A stretch of DNA of 64,000 nt from Cercospora beticola (taxonomy: Eukaryota; Ascomycota; Dothideomycetes; Mycosphaerellales; Mycosphaerellaceae). Below are positions 44,501 to 58,380 of this stretch, in pieces. Made by a program: the position numbers and the translations under genes. The stretch is from contig NC_088936.1 of the NCBI RefSeq assembly GCF_033473495.1, forward strand, positions 4,712,001 through 4,776,000. Reading direction: 5' to 3'. The notes under the pieces are model-generated. The model was not told the DNA's origin and did no database searches. It saw only the letters and a list, made by a program, of their open reading frames with translations. The stretch's first letter is position 1, and each line of letters starts with the position of its first letter.

Positions 44501-47249
44501 AAGGTTGACGATGGCGGGCGACATGAGTCCGAGCAAGTTGAAAGCCATCTCTTGCTGCGAGAAAGTGCGGACGCCGTAGCGCTCAACACCCTCAGCAACG
44601 ATGTTGTTGCCACCCATGAGACCAGTACCACGAGTCCAGCCAATGACAGCACCGCAGATGGTGAGGAAGTTGCCCCAGCTCTCTGAGTGCCATCGGTTGA
44701 AGAGAGTCTCCAGAGCCAATTTGGACTCAGAGTAGAGACCATCGTTACCGAATGTACCGTGGTTCGGTGACAGTGGGAGGATGACTTGTGCTGGGCGAGT
44801 CTCGAAGCCGCGAGTGGCCTTCTGGCTCTTGACGGCACCGAGCATGCGGAGGAGGTTCGTAAGCATGATACGGTGAGCCAGCTCAGACTTGCTGTCAATG
44901 CTGTCGATCTCACGTCCATTCTCAGGAATGGCAGCGAATGGCACAATGAAGTCCAAATCCCATCCAAGACCCTTCTTCTCGTCGTAGATGTAGTCCACAA
45001 GGGCATTGACATCCTGATTACTGCCCTGGTTGAATGGAACGACAACAAGCTGGGAGCCACGACCACCGTAGCGGGCGTAAATACCCTGGTAGTACTCGGT
45101 GACCTCGCGAGAGAAGCGGGAGGTGGTGACGATGACCTTTGCGCCACCACTAACGAGGCCTTGGAGGACTTCAGCACCAATGGATCCAGCACCAGCACCA
45201 GTCATCAGCACGTTCTTATTTTGGAACGTGACACCAGACTTGGCGGCTTGCTCGAGGCCGTCGAGGTAGACGCTCGTAAGTTTCTTGCTGTATTCCCATC
45301 CATGTTCCTCCTTGCGCTTCAAGTGCAAGAATGGCACAGTCTCAATCTTGCCCTGCTTGGCTGGGTTGATGGCACCATTGAGGCGGCCATTTCGGCTCTT
45401 CTTGATGTGTCCGTTGGCCTTGCCGTTCTCGTTTGGCATGATCTGGCCCTCGTTCATCGAAAGCGATCGAACAATGTTGCTGTACAACTGCTTGATCTCA
45501 AGCTGTGACGACTTGGACAGCTTGTGTTGTTGCTTGATCAGGCGGTACACGCGCTGCAGGTCATTCTGCACCTTCGTCCTGTTGCCGTATTCGGAGATCT
45601 TGCCGCCATCGGCCATCTCACGAACGTAGTGCTCAAGCTTGCGAACGCTGGGGCGTGGCACTTCTGCGTAGTCCATGTCACCCCGGGGGCTGATCTCGAG
45701 ATGTGGCGCAGTTGGAACAGCCACGTCCTTGTAGACAGGAGCCTCTCCAAGGACATCGCGGCAGTTCTCGATGAGTTGTTGTCCGAGCTCTTTCGCCAGC
45801 TGATACGTTTCGCCGCGTTCAGTAGGGCAGTGATCAATGTGGTACTGCATGAACTCCAGGAGCGATGGGTTCGATCGGTTCATGATGAGAATGCATCGCG
45901 ACACAATCTCACGATCAACCGCAGTCAAGCGGCCAAAGATGATATCAAAGTACATTTTGAGTGCGTCCTGTCTGGCCCAGTTCCACGACGAGTCGTAGAC
46001 ACGAGCTTTGAGGGGGCTGAATGTAGGCTCAATGCCGGCAGCGTAGAACTCGCCGTGTTCTGTGGTCCACAGATCGAGTTGTGCTTGGAGTGCGGTCTCG
46101 TTTTGCTTGGTCACCAGGGCTGCCTTGTCACCGGCACGGAGATCCATCTTCAAGTAGCGGGCGAACAGCTCAAGCTGCTGCTTGAAGAGTGCCCGTTGGT
46201 CCTTGGTGAGGGCGTCAATGGCTGCTGGGTCCATCATCATGCCACCGCCACCAGCACCACCATCTCCGCCAGCTGGTGCAGTCGACAAGCTAATGCCGGC
46301 ATGCGATGCGTATTTGTTGGCAAGGTCGTCCAGCCATGCTTTGGCGTCGTTCTCGGACCCAAGACGCGATGCTGGCTCAGCAGTGAGACCGAGCAGCAGC
46401 ACACCATCCTGTCGTCCGGCGCCCAAACCCCACCTCGTTTCCAGGTGCTTTCGCACTGCTGTGATGTTGAAGCCACCAGGCATCTTTGAGGACACCATAC
46501 GTGCAATAAGCGATGTGGATTGCTTGCCGAGCTGGCCATTAAAGGTCGCTTGCATGGAAGCTCCAAGCTCGTCGAGTGGTGTATCTTCAGGCTTGTCGGG
46601 CGTTGAGCCGAACTCTTTGCCCAAGTCTCCGAGAATTTCGTTTTGTAGTGTCGACTTGCCTAGTAGTCATTAGCTCTGCATTCGAGAGACGTCAGTGTGG
46701 GAATTGAAACTCACCTCCAACCAAGTCCTTGATCGCTTTGCTCAATGGGATGTCCGCCAATGGCTTCTTCAGTTTCTGAGCAACCAATGCTCTGAGAATA
46801 TCGACAGCGCCGACTGGAGCATCTGCAACCGCTGCTGCCGGTCCAGCACCTGCTGAAGGAGGTGGAGCAGCTGCCGCTGGAGCTGCCGCTGCTGGTGCCG
46901 ATGATGATGCTGCTGGAGCACTCGCACCCTCGCTGGGCGCAGGCGCCGCTGCGGGCTCATCCTCCACTGGGTCGACGTCGTAGTAAATGTCTTTGGCGTC
47001 CTTGTTGTAGCACAGAATCTGCCGTTGCACGGATCGTGCTGCATCATATGCCTCGTACTTTGCAGCCAGTGTCCGCTTGGCCATGCCGCCCAATGTGTCT
47101 GCGGGCCCAATTTCCACTATCCGCTCCGTCTCCTTCTCGCCCAGAATGACATCTTGTGTTTCGATCCATCTCACGGGCGAGGCGAACTGGTATGCCAGGA
47201 GCTCGACCAGCAGCGTGTGGGCCAAATCTTGCTCGACCTCGGGCCTCAT
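41543..47249 (-). CDS. FAS2: Fatty acid synthase subunit alpha
   Basis: The alpha chain of the type I fungal fatty acid synthase (alpha6beta6) in the cytosol. Exons are 46715-47249, 41714-46659 and 41543-41653, with introns of 55 and 60 bp, giving about 1863 residues, the expected size. Domain order is the N-terminal acyltransferase-completing part, an Ala/Pro-rich linker, the ACP with its phosphopantetheine Ser at about residue 181 (GGKS, formed across the first splice), then ketoreductase ([13 protein letters not shown]), ketosynthase with active Cys at about 1285 (GACATAVES) and a C-terminal phosphopantetheinyl transferase ([15 protein letters not shown]). The last exon completes that transferase, ending [11 protein letters not shown]. 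The subunit is intact and divergent from FAS1. It is probably the primary-metabolism copy. Confidence 0.96.
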
Positions 47250-48582
47250 GGTGGCGGTGTGGTGTGTACGGCGCCGTCCAGAAAATCTGCGGTTTCAGAG
47301 TGCGGTTGGACAAAAAGAGTGTATCATGCGCACAGCAGTCGCGCCAATGGGTCTTGGTGGTGATGTAGAGGGAAGGTGCAGTGGTGGTGGATGGGAGAGG
47401 AAACAGCTGCCAGAATTTTCGGGGCAGACTGCGGACGCTCAATGTTTCTCTCACACGCACTCACTGCCCGCGTGGCCGGATGGATGAATGGATGAGTGGA
47501 TGGGGATGGGGTGGGCGGTTGATGGGAACGCGTGCGATAAGGGCGCAGAGGGTGAGGCCGGTGCTCTCCGCAGGCTCAACAGTGCAGTCGAGTGGTTGAT
47601 ATGCAGGTGGACGAGGGCCAGCGGACCGTTGAACACAGCTCACGCCAGAGGTTGATCGAGTTGAGCGAGCTTACCCCAGTCGTCTCCAGAGCGCGGCAGG
47701 CAGAAAGTCTTGAGACCGGCGTGCTCGCTTGACCTGCGCCTTGACGTGTGCCCGGCTGGTCCCTGAGCAAGTGCGCTCGCTTTTTGCGGATCGACGCCAA
47801 TGCTAGCGGCGGCGTGAAGAGCGACGGCAGGAAGAAACAATGTCGCCAGTTGCAACGTGTGAGGATGGGCGCGATGAGACAGCGGGGAATAGGAGGAATC
47901 ACTAATCCTCACTCGTACCGCAGGCAGCAATGCAACTGAGGACCGCGCATCGCGTCGTGGTCGTGGTCTCGCGGGCAGTTTGTTCAACCACGCCCGCGCA
48001 GAGGGCCTCGCTGCAGGTCGGCGGCTAGCGCCACGGAACGGCACTGCCATCCTTGCACGATGATGCCTCAACGCCGGAACGTCGCAGCTCGTCGAGCCTC
48101 AATGCATCTGGGCGACGCTTCCTGCCCGCGTGGAAAGACGTGCTGGCCGTGCCCGACCCTTTCCTGCTCACTGTCCACACTCTCCCACACTCACACCTTC
48201 TCTCCAAACCATACCACTGCAGCGCCGCGTGCCATTGGGAGCGCGCAGTCCATTTCTCGAAACCACGCCAACCCACTTACCCGCGGGAGTGACCACATCC
48301 TTGCCGTCGGCGTCTGAGCTTTGCCCATAGCTCGACAAAATCCAATCCAGCTGTCGAATGAGAATTTAGGCACTCATTTGCTATAAACGAGAACGACGTG
48401 AGTTCCTCCACCACCATCATCAGTAATCTCTGTGCTGCGTAGCGACGGCAACGTGGTCTTTTGGTCAGCATCGCGCCCTTTTGCGAGATCCATTGGAGGC
48501 AGCAGCGAAAAAAGCAGCGTCGGCAGTTGGCCAGTTCCAGTTCCGCGCACACGACACCGCCCCTCCAGATCATGCTGCAAAC
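47250..48582. promoter_or_regulatory. Divergent FAS2/FAS1 promoter region (1.33 kb)
   Basis: The start codons of FAS2 (minus) and FAS1 (plus) face away from this gap, which therefore carries both promoters. CCAAT pentamers occur at 47344-47348 and 47797-47801, and reverse ATTGG at 48234-48238 and 48492-48496. The first two fit the HAP/CBC complex, a known fungal regulator, but function is inferred. Other open frames here appear to be chance. Confidence 0.55.
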
Positions 48583-51500
48583 ATGAGCACTCCAGCACAA
48601 GAACTGACGAATCCTTTCGTGCAGTTTGAAGAGGCGCTTTCGCCCACTGCACCCACCAGACCATCCCCTCAGACACGCCGCCGATCCAACATGTATGGCA
48701 GCGGCTCCCAGACCGGCGTCTCTACGCCACGCTCGCAAGCCGTATCACGACCTCTCACGCTCACTCACGGATCGCTCGAATACACCTTTTTGATACCCAC
48801 CGCATTACATTTCAATGCTACACAGCTCAAGGATCAGTTTCTTTCGACCCTCCCCGAGGCCACAGAAGAGCTTGCTCAGGATGACGAGCCTTCCTCAGTC
48901 ACGGAGCTGGTTGCTCGATACATTGGCTTTGTTGCCAAAGAAGTAGAGGAGGGCGAAGACCCGGAGCTCTTCACTGAAGTTCTGAAACTCGTCCTCACTG
49001 AGTTTGAGCGCACCTTCCTCCGCGGGAACGAGGTGCACGCAATTGCCTCACATCTGCCCGGCATCTACGAGAAGAAGCTCGTCACAGTGCAGGCATACTA
49101 CGCCGCCCGCGCTGCCGTCAAGCGAGCCATTAGAGCACACGAGTCTGCGCTTCTGCGTGAAGCTGCTGATGAGAATGCTTATGTCTACGCTGTTTTTGGC
49201 GGACAAGGCAACATTGAAGAATACTTTGACGAGCTCCGAGAAATCTACAACACCTACCCTTCATTGGTGCGCGACTTCTTGAATGTGGCTGCACAACATC
49301 TGCAGTTCCTGTCAAGGGACGAGCAAGCGTTCAAGAGCTACGCCAAAGGCCTCGATATCATGCGATGGCTGGACAACAAGGACTCGCAGCCGGATACCGA
49401 CTATTTGGTTTCTGCACCAGTCAGCTTCCCATTGATCGGTCTTACACAGCTCGCACACTACGTTGTGACCTGTAGAGTGCTTGGTACACACCCAGGTCAC
49501 GTCCGAGATCGTTTCTCTGGCGCTACTGGACACTCTCAGGGTGTTGTCACCGCAGCTGCTATTGCCGCCTCGTCGAACTGGGAGACCTTCGACAAACATG
49601 CCCGAAATGCCCTCACGATCCTCTTCTGGATCGGTGCCCGCAGCCAGCAAGCCTACCCTCGCACATCTCTCGCACCAAACGTGCTGCAAGACTCGATCGA
49701 CAATGGCGAAGGAGCTCCAACTCCCATGTTGACCGTGCGAGATCTCTCGCGGGAGACCGTGGAGAAGCTGATCAAGCAGACAAACGAGCATCTGCCGGAA
49801 GACAGGCACATCGGCATCTCGCTCGTGAACAGCGCTCGCAACTTCGTCGTTACTGGTCCACCGATGTCACTGTACGGTCTCAACCTGCAGCTGCGCAAAA
49901 TCAAGGCTCCAACTGGCCTTGACCAGAATCGGATACCATTCACGGAGCGCAAGGTCCGTTTCGTCAACCGCTTCCTCCCAATCACCGCACCTTTCCACAG
50001 TCCATACCTCGCAGAGGCCATGAAGCACCTAGAAAAAGATTTGGCAGAGATCAACATCCAAGCTTCCGAGCTCGGAATCCCAGTATACGATACATACACT
50101 GGTGAGGATTTGCGTGAGGAGAAGGCTGGCCAAAGCATTACACCTGCGTTGGTCAAGATGATCTGCCAGGATCAAGTGCTATGGGAGAAGGCTACAGTCA
50201 TGCCAAATGCCACGCACATCCTCGACTTCGGCCCGGGTGGCATCTCTGGCCTTGGTGTTCTTACCAACCGCAACAAGGACGGAACTGGTGTTCGTGTAAT
50301 CCTCGCAGGCACCATGGATGGCACGAATCCCGAGGTTGGATACAAGCCTGAAATCTTCGACCGTGACGCAGAGCACGCCGTCAAGTACGCCGTGGACTGG
50401 GTGAAAGAGTATGGACCAAAGCTTGTCAAGACTTCTGCAGGACAGACGTTTGTGGATACCAAGATGAGTCGGATGCTCGGCTTGCCGCCTGTCATGGTTG
50501 CTGGCATGACGCCTTGCACCGTGCCCACGGACTTTGTCGCAGCCACCATGCGCGCTGGCTACGAGATTGAGCTGGCTGGTGGTGGCTACTACAACGACAA
50601 GAGCATGACGGAAGCCATTGCCAAGATCGAGAAGGAGATTCCTGCAGGTCGTGGTATCACAGTCAACCTCATCTATGTCAACCCTCGTGCGATGGCTTGG
50701 CAGATTCCAATGATTGGGCGACTGCGAGCTGAGGGCGTGCCAATCGAAGGTCTGACCATTGGTGCCGGTGTCCCCTCGATTGAGGTCGCCAACGAATACA
50801 TTCAGACACTCGGCATCAAGCACATCGGCTTCAAGCCCGGCTCATCTGATGCCATCCAGGCTGTGATCAACATCGCAAAGGCCAACCCTGGCTTTCCAGT
50901 GATGATGCAGTGGACCGGTGGTCGCGGTGGTGGCCATCACTCTTTCGAGGACTTCCACCAGCCGATTCTGTCCATGTACAGCAGAATCCGACGATGCGAG
51001 AACCTGGTTCTGCTCGCCGGTTCTGGTTTCGGTGGCGCAGAAGACACCTACCCTTACCTCACTGGTGAGTGGGCGAAGAAATTCGGCTACCCACCAATGC
51101 CGTTCGATGGTGTCCTCTTTGGCAGTCGTGTCATGGTGGCCAAGGAAGCACACACTTCCCCTGCAGCCAAGCAGGCTATCGTGGATGCACCAGGTCTCGA
51201 GGACCACGAGTGGGAGAAGACCTACAAGGGGGCCGCTGGTGGTGTTATCACTGTCCGCTCTGAAATGGGCGAGCCTATCCACAAGCTTGCTACCCGTGGT
51301 GTGCTCTTCTGGGCAGAGATGGACCAGAAGATTTTCTCCCTCGACAAGGCCAAGCGCATCCCTGAGCTGAAGAAACAGCGCGAGTACATCATTCAGAAGC
51401 TTAACGACGACTTCCAGAAGCCATGGTTTGGGCGCAACAAGGCCGGCGAATGTGTTGATCTTGAAGATATGACCTACGGAGAGGTACTGCGCCGCATGGT

Positions 51501-54500
51501 CGATCTCATGTACATCAAGCACCAGAAGCGATGGATCGACAAGTCGCTCGCTCGCTTGACTGGCGACTTCATTCGCCGCATTGAGGAACGCTTTGCCGAG
51601 ACCAATGGCGCTGGTTCCCTCATTCAGAACTACACTGAGCTGGATGACCCATTCGGCACCGTCGCAAAGGTGCTCGAGACATACCCAGAAGCCGATGTCC
51701 AGCTCATCAACGCCCAAGATGTGCAGCACTTCCTGCTTCTCTGCCAGCGACGTGGACAGAAGCCAGTGCCTTTCGTTCCCTGCTTGGACGACACCTTCGA
51801 GTTCTTCTTCAAGAAGGATTCTCTCTGGCAGTCTGAGGATCTTGAGGCTGTCGTCGACCAGGATGTCGGCCGTGTTGCCATCCTACAGGGACCAATGGCT
51901 GTCAAGTACTCTAAGATCGTCGATGAGCCGATCAAGGACATCCTCGACGGTGTTCACGAGGGTCACATCAAATTCTTGACGCGTGATCTGTATGGCGATG
52001 ATGTCAAGAAGATTCCCCAGGTCGAATACTTCGGTGGAAAGCTCATTGAAGCCAGCGATGATCTCCACAATGTCGAAGGCCTCACGGTCAATGAGACTGA
52101 GCACAAGATCCTGTACCGCTTGTCGTCAGTCACTGGCACCGCTCTCCCACCATTGGACAACTGGATTCAGCTGCTCGCTGGCCGCGCCCACACCTGGCGC
52201 CACGCCTTTTTCACGACCGATGTGTTCGTTCAAGGTCAAAGATATCAGACCAACCCTGCCCACCGCATCTTTGCGCCAACACCAGGTATGGTTGTCGAGA
52301 TCCAGCACCCCAACGACCCCAAGAGAACGACAATCAGCGTCAAGGAGCCTTCGCACGGCAATGAGTACGTTCAAACTGTGCACGTTGCCCGCGACAGCAA
52401 TGGCGAGATCACTGTCAACATGATCGAAGGCCGTACAGCGACCGGCAAGGCTGTCGCTCTGCCACTGCGTTTCACATACCATCCAGAGACTGGTTACGCA
52501 CCAATTCGCGAAATCATGGAAGCTCGCAATGATCGCATCAAGGAGTTCTACTACAAGATCTGGTTCGGCGACGAAGCTTGTCCATTCGACGTGGATGTCA
52601 CTTCGCGCTTCGACGGAGGACGTGCAACAGTCACCAGCGAAGCAATCAACGACTTCGTCCACGCTGTGGGCAACACTGGTGAGGCCTTCGTTGACCGACC
52701 GGGTAAGGAAGTCTTCGCTCCTATGGACTTCGCCATCGTGGTTGGCTGGAAGGCTATCACTAAGCCAATCTTCCCACGCACCATTGATGGAGATCTTCTC
52801 AAGCTCGTCCACTTGTCGAACGGCTTCCGCATGATTCCTGGCGCCGCGGCACTTAAGAAGGGCGATGTCCTTGACACGACTGCTCAAGTCAATGCTGTCA
52901 TCAACCAAGCCTCGGGCAAGATGGTCGAGGTTTGCGGCACCATCACACGTGATGGCAAGCCGGTCATGGAGGTCACCAGCCAATTCTTGTACCGTGGCAA
53001 CTACACCGATTACCACAACACCTTCCAACGCAAGGTCGAGACGCCTATGCAGGTGCACCTCGGCTCGACGAAGGATGTGGCAGTTCTGCAATCGAAGGAA
53101 TGGTTCAAGATTGAGAACGAGGACGTTGATCTTCTGAACCAGACTCTTGTCTTCAGACTCAACAGCATCCTCCGTTACAAGAACCAGACTGTGTTCTCGT
53201 CTGTCCAGACAGAGGGCACGGTCGAGCTCGAGCTGCCCAGCAAGGAGATCATCACCGTCGCCTCTGTCGAATACGAGGCAGGAACCTCTTACGGTAACCC
53301 TGTTCTTGATTACTTGACTCGCAACGGATCTGCTCTTGATCAGCCTGTGAACTTCGAGAACCCAATTCCTCTCAGCGGCAAGACTCCTCTGGTGCTGAAG
53401 GCCCCATCGTCCAACGAGACCTATGCTCGTGTCTCTGGCGACTACAACCCAATTCACGTGTCACGTGTTTTCTCGCAGTACGCCGGCCTTCCTGGTACGA
53501 TCACGCACGGCATGTACTCGAGTGCTGCCGTTCGATCGCTCGTGGAGACCTGGGCTGCTGAGAACAACGTTGGTCGTGTCCGCAGCTTCCATGCCTCGCT
53601 CGTGGGCATGGTCCTGCCTGATGACACTATCGAAGTCAAGCTTCAACACGTTGGCATGGTTGCTGGCCGCAAAATCATCAAGATTGAGGCGCAGAAGGCT
53701 GAGACTGAGGAAAAGGTGTTGCTTGCGGAGGCAGAGGTCGAGCAACCTGTGTCCGCTTACGTCTTCACTGGCCAAGGTTCGCAAGAGCAAGGTATGGGTA
53801 TGGATCTATACGGATCCAGCGAGGTTGCAAAGGAGGTCTGGGACCGCGCCGACAAACATTTCATGGACAACTACGGCTTCGCCATCACCAACATCGTCAA
53901 GAACAACCCCAAGGAGCTCACCATTCACTTTGGTGGCGCACGCGGCAAGGCCATCCGCAAGAACTACATGGACATGACTTTCGAGACTGTCGCCACCGAC
54001 GGCTCCATCAAGTCGGAGAAGATCTTCAAAGAGATCAACGAGAACACCACTTCCTACACGTACCGATCGCCAACCGGTCTGCTGTCTGCCACACAGTTCA
54101 CCCAGCCGGCATTGACGCTCATGGAGAAGGCATCGTTCGAAGACATGCTTTCCAAGGGTCTTGTCCAGCGCGACAGCAGCTTCGCTGGTCACTCACTCGG
54201 AGAGTACAGTGCGCTGGCTGCTTTGGCTGAAGTCATGCCAATCGAGTCATTGGTCTCTGTCGTGTTCTACCGTGGTCTGACCATGCAAGTCGCTGTCGAG
54301 CGTGACGAGGCCGGACGCTCCAACTACTCCATGTGTGCTGTCAACCCATCGCGTATCAGCAAGACTTTCAACGAGCAGGCCTTGCAATACGTTGTCGAGA
54401 ACATCTCTCTCACAACTGACTGGCTTCTCGAAATTGTCAACCTCAACGTCCACAACCAGCAGTACGTCTGCGCTGGTGATCTCCGTGCTCTGGACACCCT

Positions 54501-54981
54501 CACTGGTGTGCTCAACTACCTCAAGGCACAGAAGATTGACATCCAAGAGCTCATGCAAACCATGAGCATGGACGAGGTCAAGGCTCACCTGGTCGAGATC
54601 ATCCAGGGCTGCGCCAAACAGACCGAGGCCAAGCCTAAGCCTCTGGATCTGCAGAGAGGCTTCGCCACCATTCCTCTCAAGGGTATCGACGTGCCTTTCC
54701 ACTCGACCTTCTTGCGCTCTGGCGTGAAGCCTTTCCGATCCTTCTTGTTGAAGAAGATCAACAAGACTTCCATCGACCCTAGCAAGCTCGTTGGAAAATA
54801 CATCCCCAACGTCACCGCGAAGCCATTCGAGCTTACCAAGGAGTACTTCCAAGATGTGTACGAGCTTACAAAGTCTCCTCGCATCGGCAACATTTTGGAG
54901 AACTGGGACAAATACGAGAGCGATTCACCAGATGTGATTCGTCCTCGTGCAGGCAGCATGGCAGTGCCTAACCATGGGTGA
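48583..54981 (+). CDS. FAS1: Fatty acid synthase subunit beta
   Basis: The beta chain of fungal fatty acid synthase, 2132 residues in a single exon, the usual length. Domains in order are acetyltransferase (GHSQG with Ser about residue 318), enoyl reductase ([20 protein letters not shown] site), dehydratase of the hot-dog fold ([16 protein letters not shown], with His about residue 1625) and malonyl/palmitoyl transferase ([16 protein letters not shown], Ser about residue 1871). The N-terminus has an extra Ser/Thr/Pro-rich stretch after [18 protein letters not shown]. No frameshift or missing catalytic residue is seen. Together with FAS2 it forms the whole enzyme; divergent arrangement allows balanced expression. 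Confidence 0.96.
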   Translation: MSTPAQELTNPFVQFEEALSPTAPTRPSPQTRRRSNMYGSGSQTGVSTPRSQAVSRPLTLTHGSLEYTFLIPTALHFNATQLKDQFLSTLPEATEELAQDDEPSSVTELVARYIGFVAKEVEEGEDPELFTEVLKLVLTEFERTFLRGNEVHAIASHLPGIYEKKLVTVQAYYAARAAVKRAIRAHESALLREAADENAYVYAVFGGQGNIEEYFDELREIYNTYPSLVRDFLNVAAQHLQFLSRDEQAFKSYAKGLDIMRWLDNKDSQPDTDYLVSAPVSFPLIGLTQLAHYVVTCRVLGTHPGHVRDRFSGATGHSQGVVTAAAIAASSNWETFDKHARNALTILFWIGARSQQAYPRTSLAPNVLQDSIDNGEGAPTPMLTVRDLSRETVEKLIKQTNEHLPEDRHIGISLVNSARNFVVTGPPMSLYGLNLQLRKIKAPTGLDQNRIPFTERKVRFVNRFLPITAPFHSPYLAEAMKHLEKDLAEINIQASELGIPVYDTYTGEDLREEKAGQSITPALVKMICQDQVLWEKATVMPNATHILDFGPGGISGLGVLTNRNKDGTGVRVILAGTMDGTNPEVGYKPEIFDRDAEHAVKYAVDWVKEYGPKLVKTSAGQTFVDTKMSRMLGLPPVMVAGMTPCTVPTDFVAATMRAGYEIELAGGGYYNDKSMTEAIAKIEKEIPAGRGITVNLIYVNPRAMAWQIPMIGRLRAEGVPIEGLTIGAGVPSIEVANEYIQTLGIKHIGFKPGSSDAIQAVINIAKANPGFPVMMQWTGGRGGGHHSFEDFHQPILSMYSRIRRCENLVLLAGSGFGGAEDTYPYLTGEWAKKFGYPPMPFDGVLFGSRVMVAKEAHTSPAAKQAIVDAPGLEDHEWEKTYKGAAGGVITVRSEMGEPIHKLATRGVLFWAEMDQKIFSLDKAKRIPELKKQREYIIQKLNDDFQKPWFGRNKAGECVDLEDMTYGEVLRRMVDLMYIKHQKRWIDKSLARLTGDFIRRIEERFAETNGAGSLIQNYTELDDPFGTVAKVLETYPEADVQLINAQDVQHFLLLCQRRGQKPVPFVPCLDDTFEFFFKKDSLWQSEDLEAVVDQDVGRVAILQGPMAVKYSKIVDEPIKDILDGVHEGHIKFLTRDLYGDDVKKIPQVEYFGGKLIEASDDLHNVEGLTVNETEHKILYRLSSVTGTALPPLDNWIQLLAGRAHTWRHAFFTTDVFVQGQRYQTNPAHRIFAPTPGMVVEIQHPNDPKRTTISVKEPSHGNEYVQTVHVARDSNGEITVNMIEGRTATGKAVALPLRFTYHPETGYAPIREIMEARNDRIKEFYYKIWFGDEACPFDVDVTSRFDGGRATVTSEAINDFVHAVGNTGEAFVDRPGKEVFAPMDFAIVVGWKAITKPIFPRTIDGDLLKLVHLSNGFRMIPGAAALKKGDVLDTTAQVNAVINQASGKMVEVCGTITRDGKPVMEVTSQFLYRGNYTDYHNTFQRKVETPMQVHLGSTKDVAVLQSKEWFKIENEDVDLLNQTLVFRLNSILRYKNQTVFSSVQTEGTVELELPSKEIITVASVEYEAGTSYGNPVLDYLTRNGSALDQPVNFENPIPLSGKTPLVLKAPSSNETYARVSGDYNPIHVSRVFSQYAGLPGTITHGMYSSAAVRSLVETWAAENNVGRVRSFHASLVGMVLPDDTIEVKLQHVGMVAGRKIIKIEAQKAETEEKVLLAEAEVEQPVSAYVFTGQGSQEQGMGMDLYGSSEVAKEVWDRADKHFMDNYGFAITNIVKNNPKELTIHFGGARGKAIRKNYMDMTFETVATDGSIKSEKIFKEINENTTSYTYRSPTGLLSATQFTQPALTLMEKASFEDMLSKGLVQRDSSFAGHSLGEYSALAALAEVMPIESLVSVVFYRGLTMQVAVERDEAGRSNYSMCAVNPSRISKTFNEQALQYVVENISLTTDWLLEIVNLNVHNQQYVCAGDLRALDTLTGVLNYLKAQKIDIQELMQTMSMDEVKAHLVEIIQGCAKQTEAKPKPLDLQRGFATIPLKGIDVPFHSTFLRSGVKPFRSFLLKKINKTSIDPSKLVGKYIPNVTAKPFELTKEYFQDVYELTKSPRIGNILENWDKYESDSPDVIRPRAGSMAVPNHG

Positions 54982-56054
54982 GAGATTGCGAGCTCTCACG
55001 AGCAGTGACGGCAGGCGTTTTAATGTTTCTTCTCACGGCTTTTATGATGGTGCGTGATGGCGATGTATAATGGGATGGCGTTTTGTGTTTCAGAAGAAGG
55101 TGGAATCATGATTGTTGCATCTGTGTATCTGATAGATAGATTTGTGTGTTCCAACAGAGAAATGAAAGAAATAGTGTTAGTTCAGAACGCAGCTTCCACA
55201 TCTCACGTTCCTACCAATTTCCATCTTTCATCTTTACGGATAACGTTGTAGTCGTGCAAAAGATGCTTTCTACTTGAGTTTCGAATAGTATTGCTTGTTG
55301 CCTAACGCAACAATACTTTGGAACATGAGAGAGAGATTCCCTTCTGACTGTCATCGATGGCACGAAAACGTCATCTGCGTATTTGACTCATGATATCGGC
55401 ACGTCTCGATGCCTTGGAGCACATCGCCATTGTGGTAGTGCATTCACGAGAGTCAATGTGCGATTACATGCAAGCTTGTACACTTATTGAGCAGGAGCTC
55501 GAACTGCCATAACGAGACGGATGCTCCTTGAAGTGACTGCAAGTGCAGTGCACGTTCTCACATGTGAAGCCCCTGCCTTCAAGCTCGTACAGCACGTCTT
55601 CGAAGTCAAAAGGTTGAGGACCACCACTATGGAGTAACATGGAGTTATTGTGGAACATGCGACGAATGCAAAGATAATGCAATGCAAAGCGGTAGTGCCT
55701 GCATATCGCTACAGACCACGAGTTGTGGCATTATTGTAGGACTAGCTGCGCTGGCGATAAGAAATGTTGGGGTACATGTGTGGAGAAGTGAAGACGGTAT
55801 TCGGCATGCCTATATTGTCTTGTGTGCTTGGAAGTATATACTGTACAGTGAGAATGATGCGTTGATGATGAGGACGAGCTGGTGAGCTCAGTTCAGGTTC
55901 CATTGAGGGACGACATCGTTGCGTATACCCAGCTGGAGAGAAGAGCTCTCATCGCGATGCATACCGGTCTTGCCGCTCGATGAACGCTCGTGGTCGCGTA
56001 ACATCAATGGACGTTGTCCGCGTGGTTCTGACGTGTTGGAGCTCCAATCCAAAA
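54982..56054. other. Intergenic region (1.07 kb)
   Basis: This is the 3' flank of FAS1 and of the C2H2 gene. A 72-codon minus-strand frame with several cysteines (55464-55682) has no recognisable match and is not annotated. Confidence 0.4.
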
Positions 56055-58380
56055 TCATGTTTTGGCATTCCCATCTCTTCCGGCACCGAAAAGATGCGCA
56101 ACCTTCGACGGTATGGCGCCTAAAAGATGCCGTGTTCGCTCGTGATTTGTAGCTTTGGTGTTGCCTGTCAGGATGTTCACGCAAGTTCCACTAGAGGCCC
56201 CCAGGTTTGATTCTTCAACTGTAGGTCTAGGTCCTTGCAGGTTATGGTTGGCCACTTCGGCTGTTGTCGCTGCATCTTCAAGTCTCCGAATCCACGCTCC
56301 TGTCATTCCGTTAGCTGCGTTCCGGCCAAAAGAATTAGAATACTCACCCGGCGTGCTGTGATGACTGTGCTTGAGATGTTGACGAAAGTGATCGAGCTAC
56401 CACACTAGTCAGTACCCACATCTTGAATGCTTAAATTATTCAGTCGCCTTACCCTCAAGAACTTCTTACTCTTGTTACAGCTGCCGAATTGGTGCGCTTT
56501 GATGAGATGTTGACAACGAATGCCCCAGTCTGGAGGATTCGGAAAACCTTCGCCGCAGAAGGCACAGTTGTCCATGCCATTCCCATCATTGCGGACAATG
56601 TATACTACTTCGATGTCGCTGATACTTCCACACGAGTAAGTGAGACTTTGATGTACTGCACTATGATGTCGTTCTAGCTCATTTCTCGATCGGAATCTAC
56701 ACATACTGGTCAGTCTTTCGTTCAGTGGTCTTCAGGTGGATTTTGACTTTGACGTGAACACAGTGTGACACCGCAACAATCCGGTCTGCTTCAGACTTAC
56801 CTGTTGGGACAATGCTCACACCTCAAAGCCCTTTCGGTCTCGTGAAGCTTGAGTTCAAGTTCGGACTTGAAAGCTCTCGGTCCACTCGGACAACATGCAC
56901 AGATGTGTCGTCGTGCCATCTGAAATTCGTAGCCATCCGGCTCGCTGCCAGTCCCTGTCGGCTCCGGAATCGGCGAAACAGGAGTGGACTCCGTAGTATG
57001 CGTTCGCTCATGCCGACGCAAGTCTTTGGGATAGAAAAATCCCTTCCCGCATTGAACACACACATGAGGCCGATCTGTGCTGTGCACCTTCTCATGCTTT
57101 GTAAGTTCTCCTTGGTGATCAAAAGCTTTATCACACCCGGGAAAAGTGCAGTGATAGCCAGCAAGTATTTTAGGCTCGCGTCTACGCTTCTTCGAGGCAC
57201 TGGTCGCCAAGCTATAATCGGAATCCACTTGACTGCTGGCTGAGATGTAGCCATAGTCGCGCGACATGGATGAAGACAGCGACATGCGCCTCGAGATGCT
57301 ACCCCTTCTGCTATGTAGTGCAGACCCTGCAACACGCGGATAATGTCTGGGCGACGAAGAAATTCTGAAAAGCGCATTTGCCAACTCGGTCGGACTAGCA
57401 GCACCGGGAGCCAGCGATGTTCGAGTAGGCAGTGAGGAGGCTGACGGAGGAGTTGAAATGCTTGATGGTGCCTGATTGGGATCGTAGTTAGATGCACTGC
57501 CAAAAGCCTCACGCACTAAATTCGGCAATTGGGAGAATCCCTCATCCAGAAGGTAAGACGTAAGGCTGAAGCCTAGAGGCATACGCAAGAAGCATGCTTC
57601 GACATTACGATCCGTGGCGTTGACATTCCAGTGTGGGCGAGTATCATTGAGCGCCAGTACGGCCTTCACGGCATCGGGTGGTGTTTCGAAAAGGGCATAC
57701 ACGGTACAGTACTCGCCACGGATGTCTCTAGTGATCTTGCTAGGCGGTGGCAATCCTAGAACATTAAGACATGTTCGGAAACATATGGTGGATGAGACCT
57801 GGTGGAATATCACCAGCCTAGGATCGATATAACCTGGCGACCATGTGTTGCGGCCCGGGTTCCACCTGCGATCCTTGGCATCGCCTGTTTTGGCGAGCGC
57901 ACACTTGCTCAGTAGCACGCGCTTCTGCAGACCATCGCCTACACTCATGTGGCTGAGACCCCACATGTTGGCCATGGAATGGACCTGTTTGCGCTGCCTC
58001 CCTCCCAATGGGATGGTGGTGAGCGTGCAGGTCGGGCTCTGGCGGAAGTCCTGAAGCTGTTGTCGAAGCTGATCGTACCACAGATCCTGGCTGTCAGCCT
58101 CAGTCCAAGAAGAGTCACTCTCCTCCTGCGACACAGCGAATGACGGGGCGGAACCCATGTGTGGCAGGTCGAAGTTCATCGAAGAGGGCTGTGGCGTCAA
58201 GAATGGCATTGTGTTTCCGGCCATGGTTTGCGCTAGATTCATGTCTTTCAGAGACAGGTCCAGTAGTTCCTCGTTTGAGATCATGAAAGACCCGGGATAG
58301 GCTTCTTGATTGGCGTTCATTGTCCAGATTTGCTCTTGCGTCCACAGTGTTGCATCTGTGCTATCGACGTGGTCTGCCAT
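56055..58380 (-). CDS. C2H2 zinc-finger transcription factor, multi-exon
   Basis: Four exons are read: 56801-58380, 56453-56705, 56348-56396 and 56055-56299 (introns of 95, 56 and 48 bp), about 708 residues. The N-terminal 400 residues are Ser/Pro rich. Two classic C2H2 fingers follow (YHCTFPGCDKAFDHQGELTK with HEKVH, and HVCVQCGKGFFYPKDLRRHE with RTH). More Cys/His-rich parts lie across the introns: LRCEHCPN joined to SRNELERHHSAVH, the segment NCAFCGEGFPNPPDWGIRC, and KKFLRLDHFRQHLKHSHHS. This arrangement, with the FGSCNKSKKF and DHFRQHLKHSH motifs, is a recognisable fungal C2H2 family from memory. The last exon is the least certain. Confidence 0.78.

Noticed and set aside
43538..44686. Long plus-strand frames opposite FAS2
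   Set aside because: They are antisense shadows of a highly conserved coding region.
52126..53457. Long minus-strand frames opposite FAS1
   Set aside because: They are antisense shadows; the FAS1 domains explain the sequence.
55464..55682. Small Cys-containing minus-strand frame
   Set aside because: Seventy-two codons with no match and no neighbouring exon; not enough support to annotate it.
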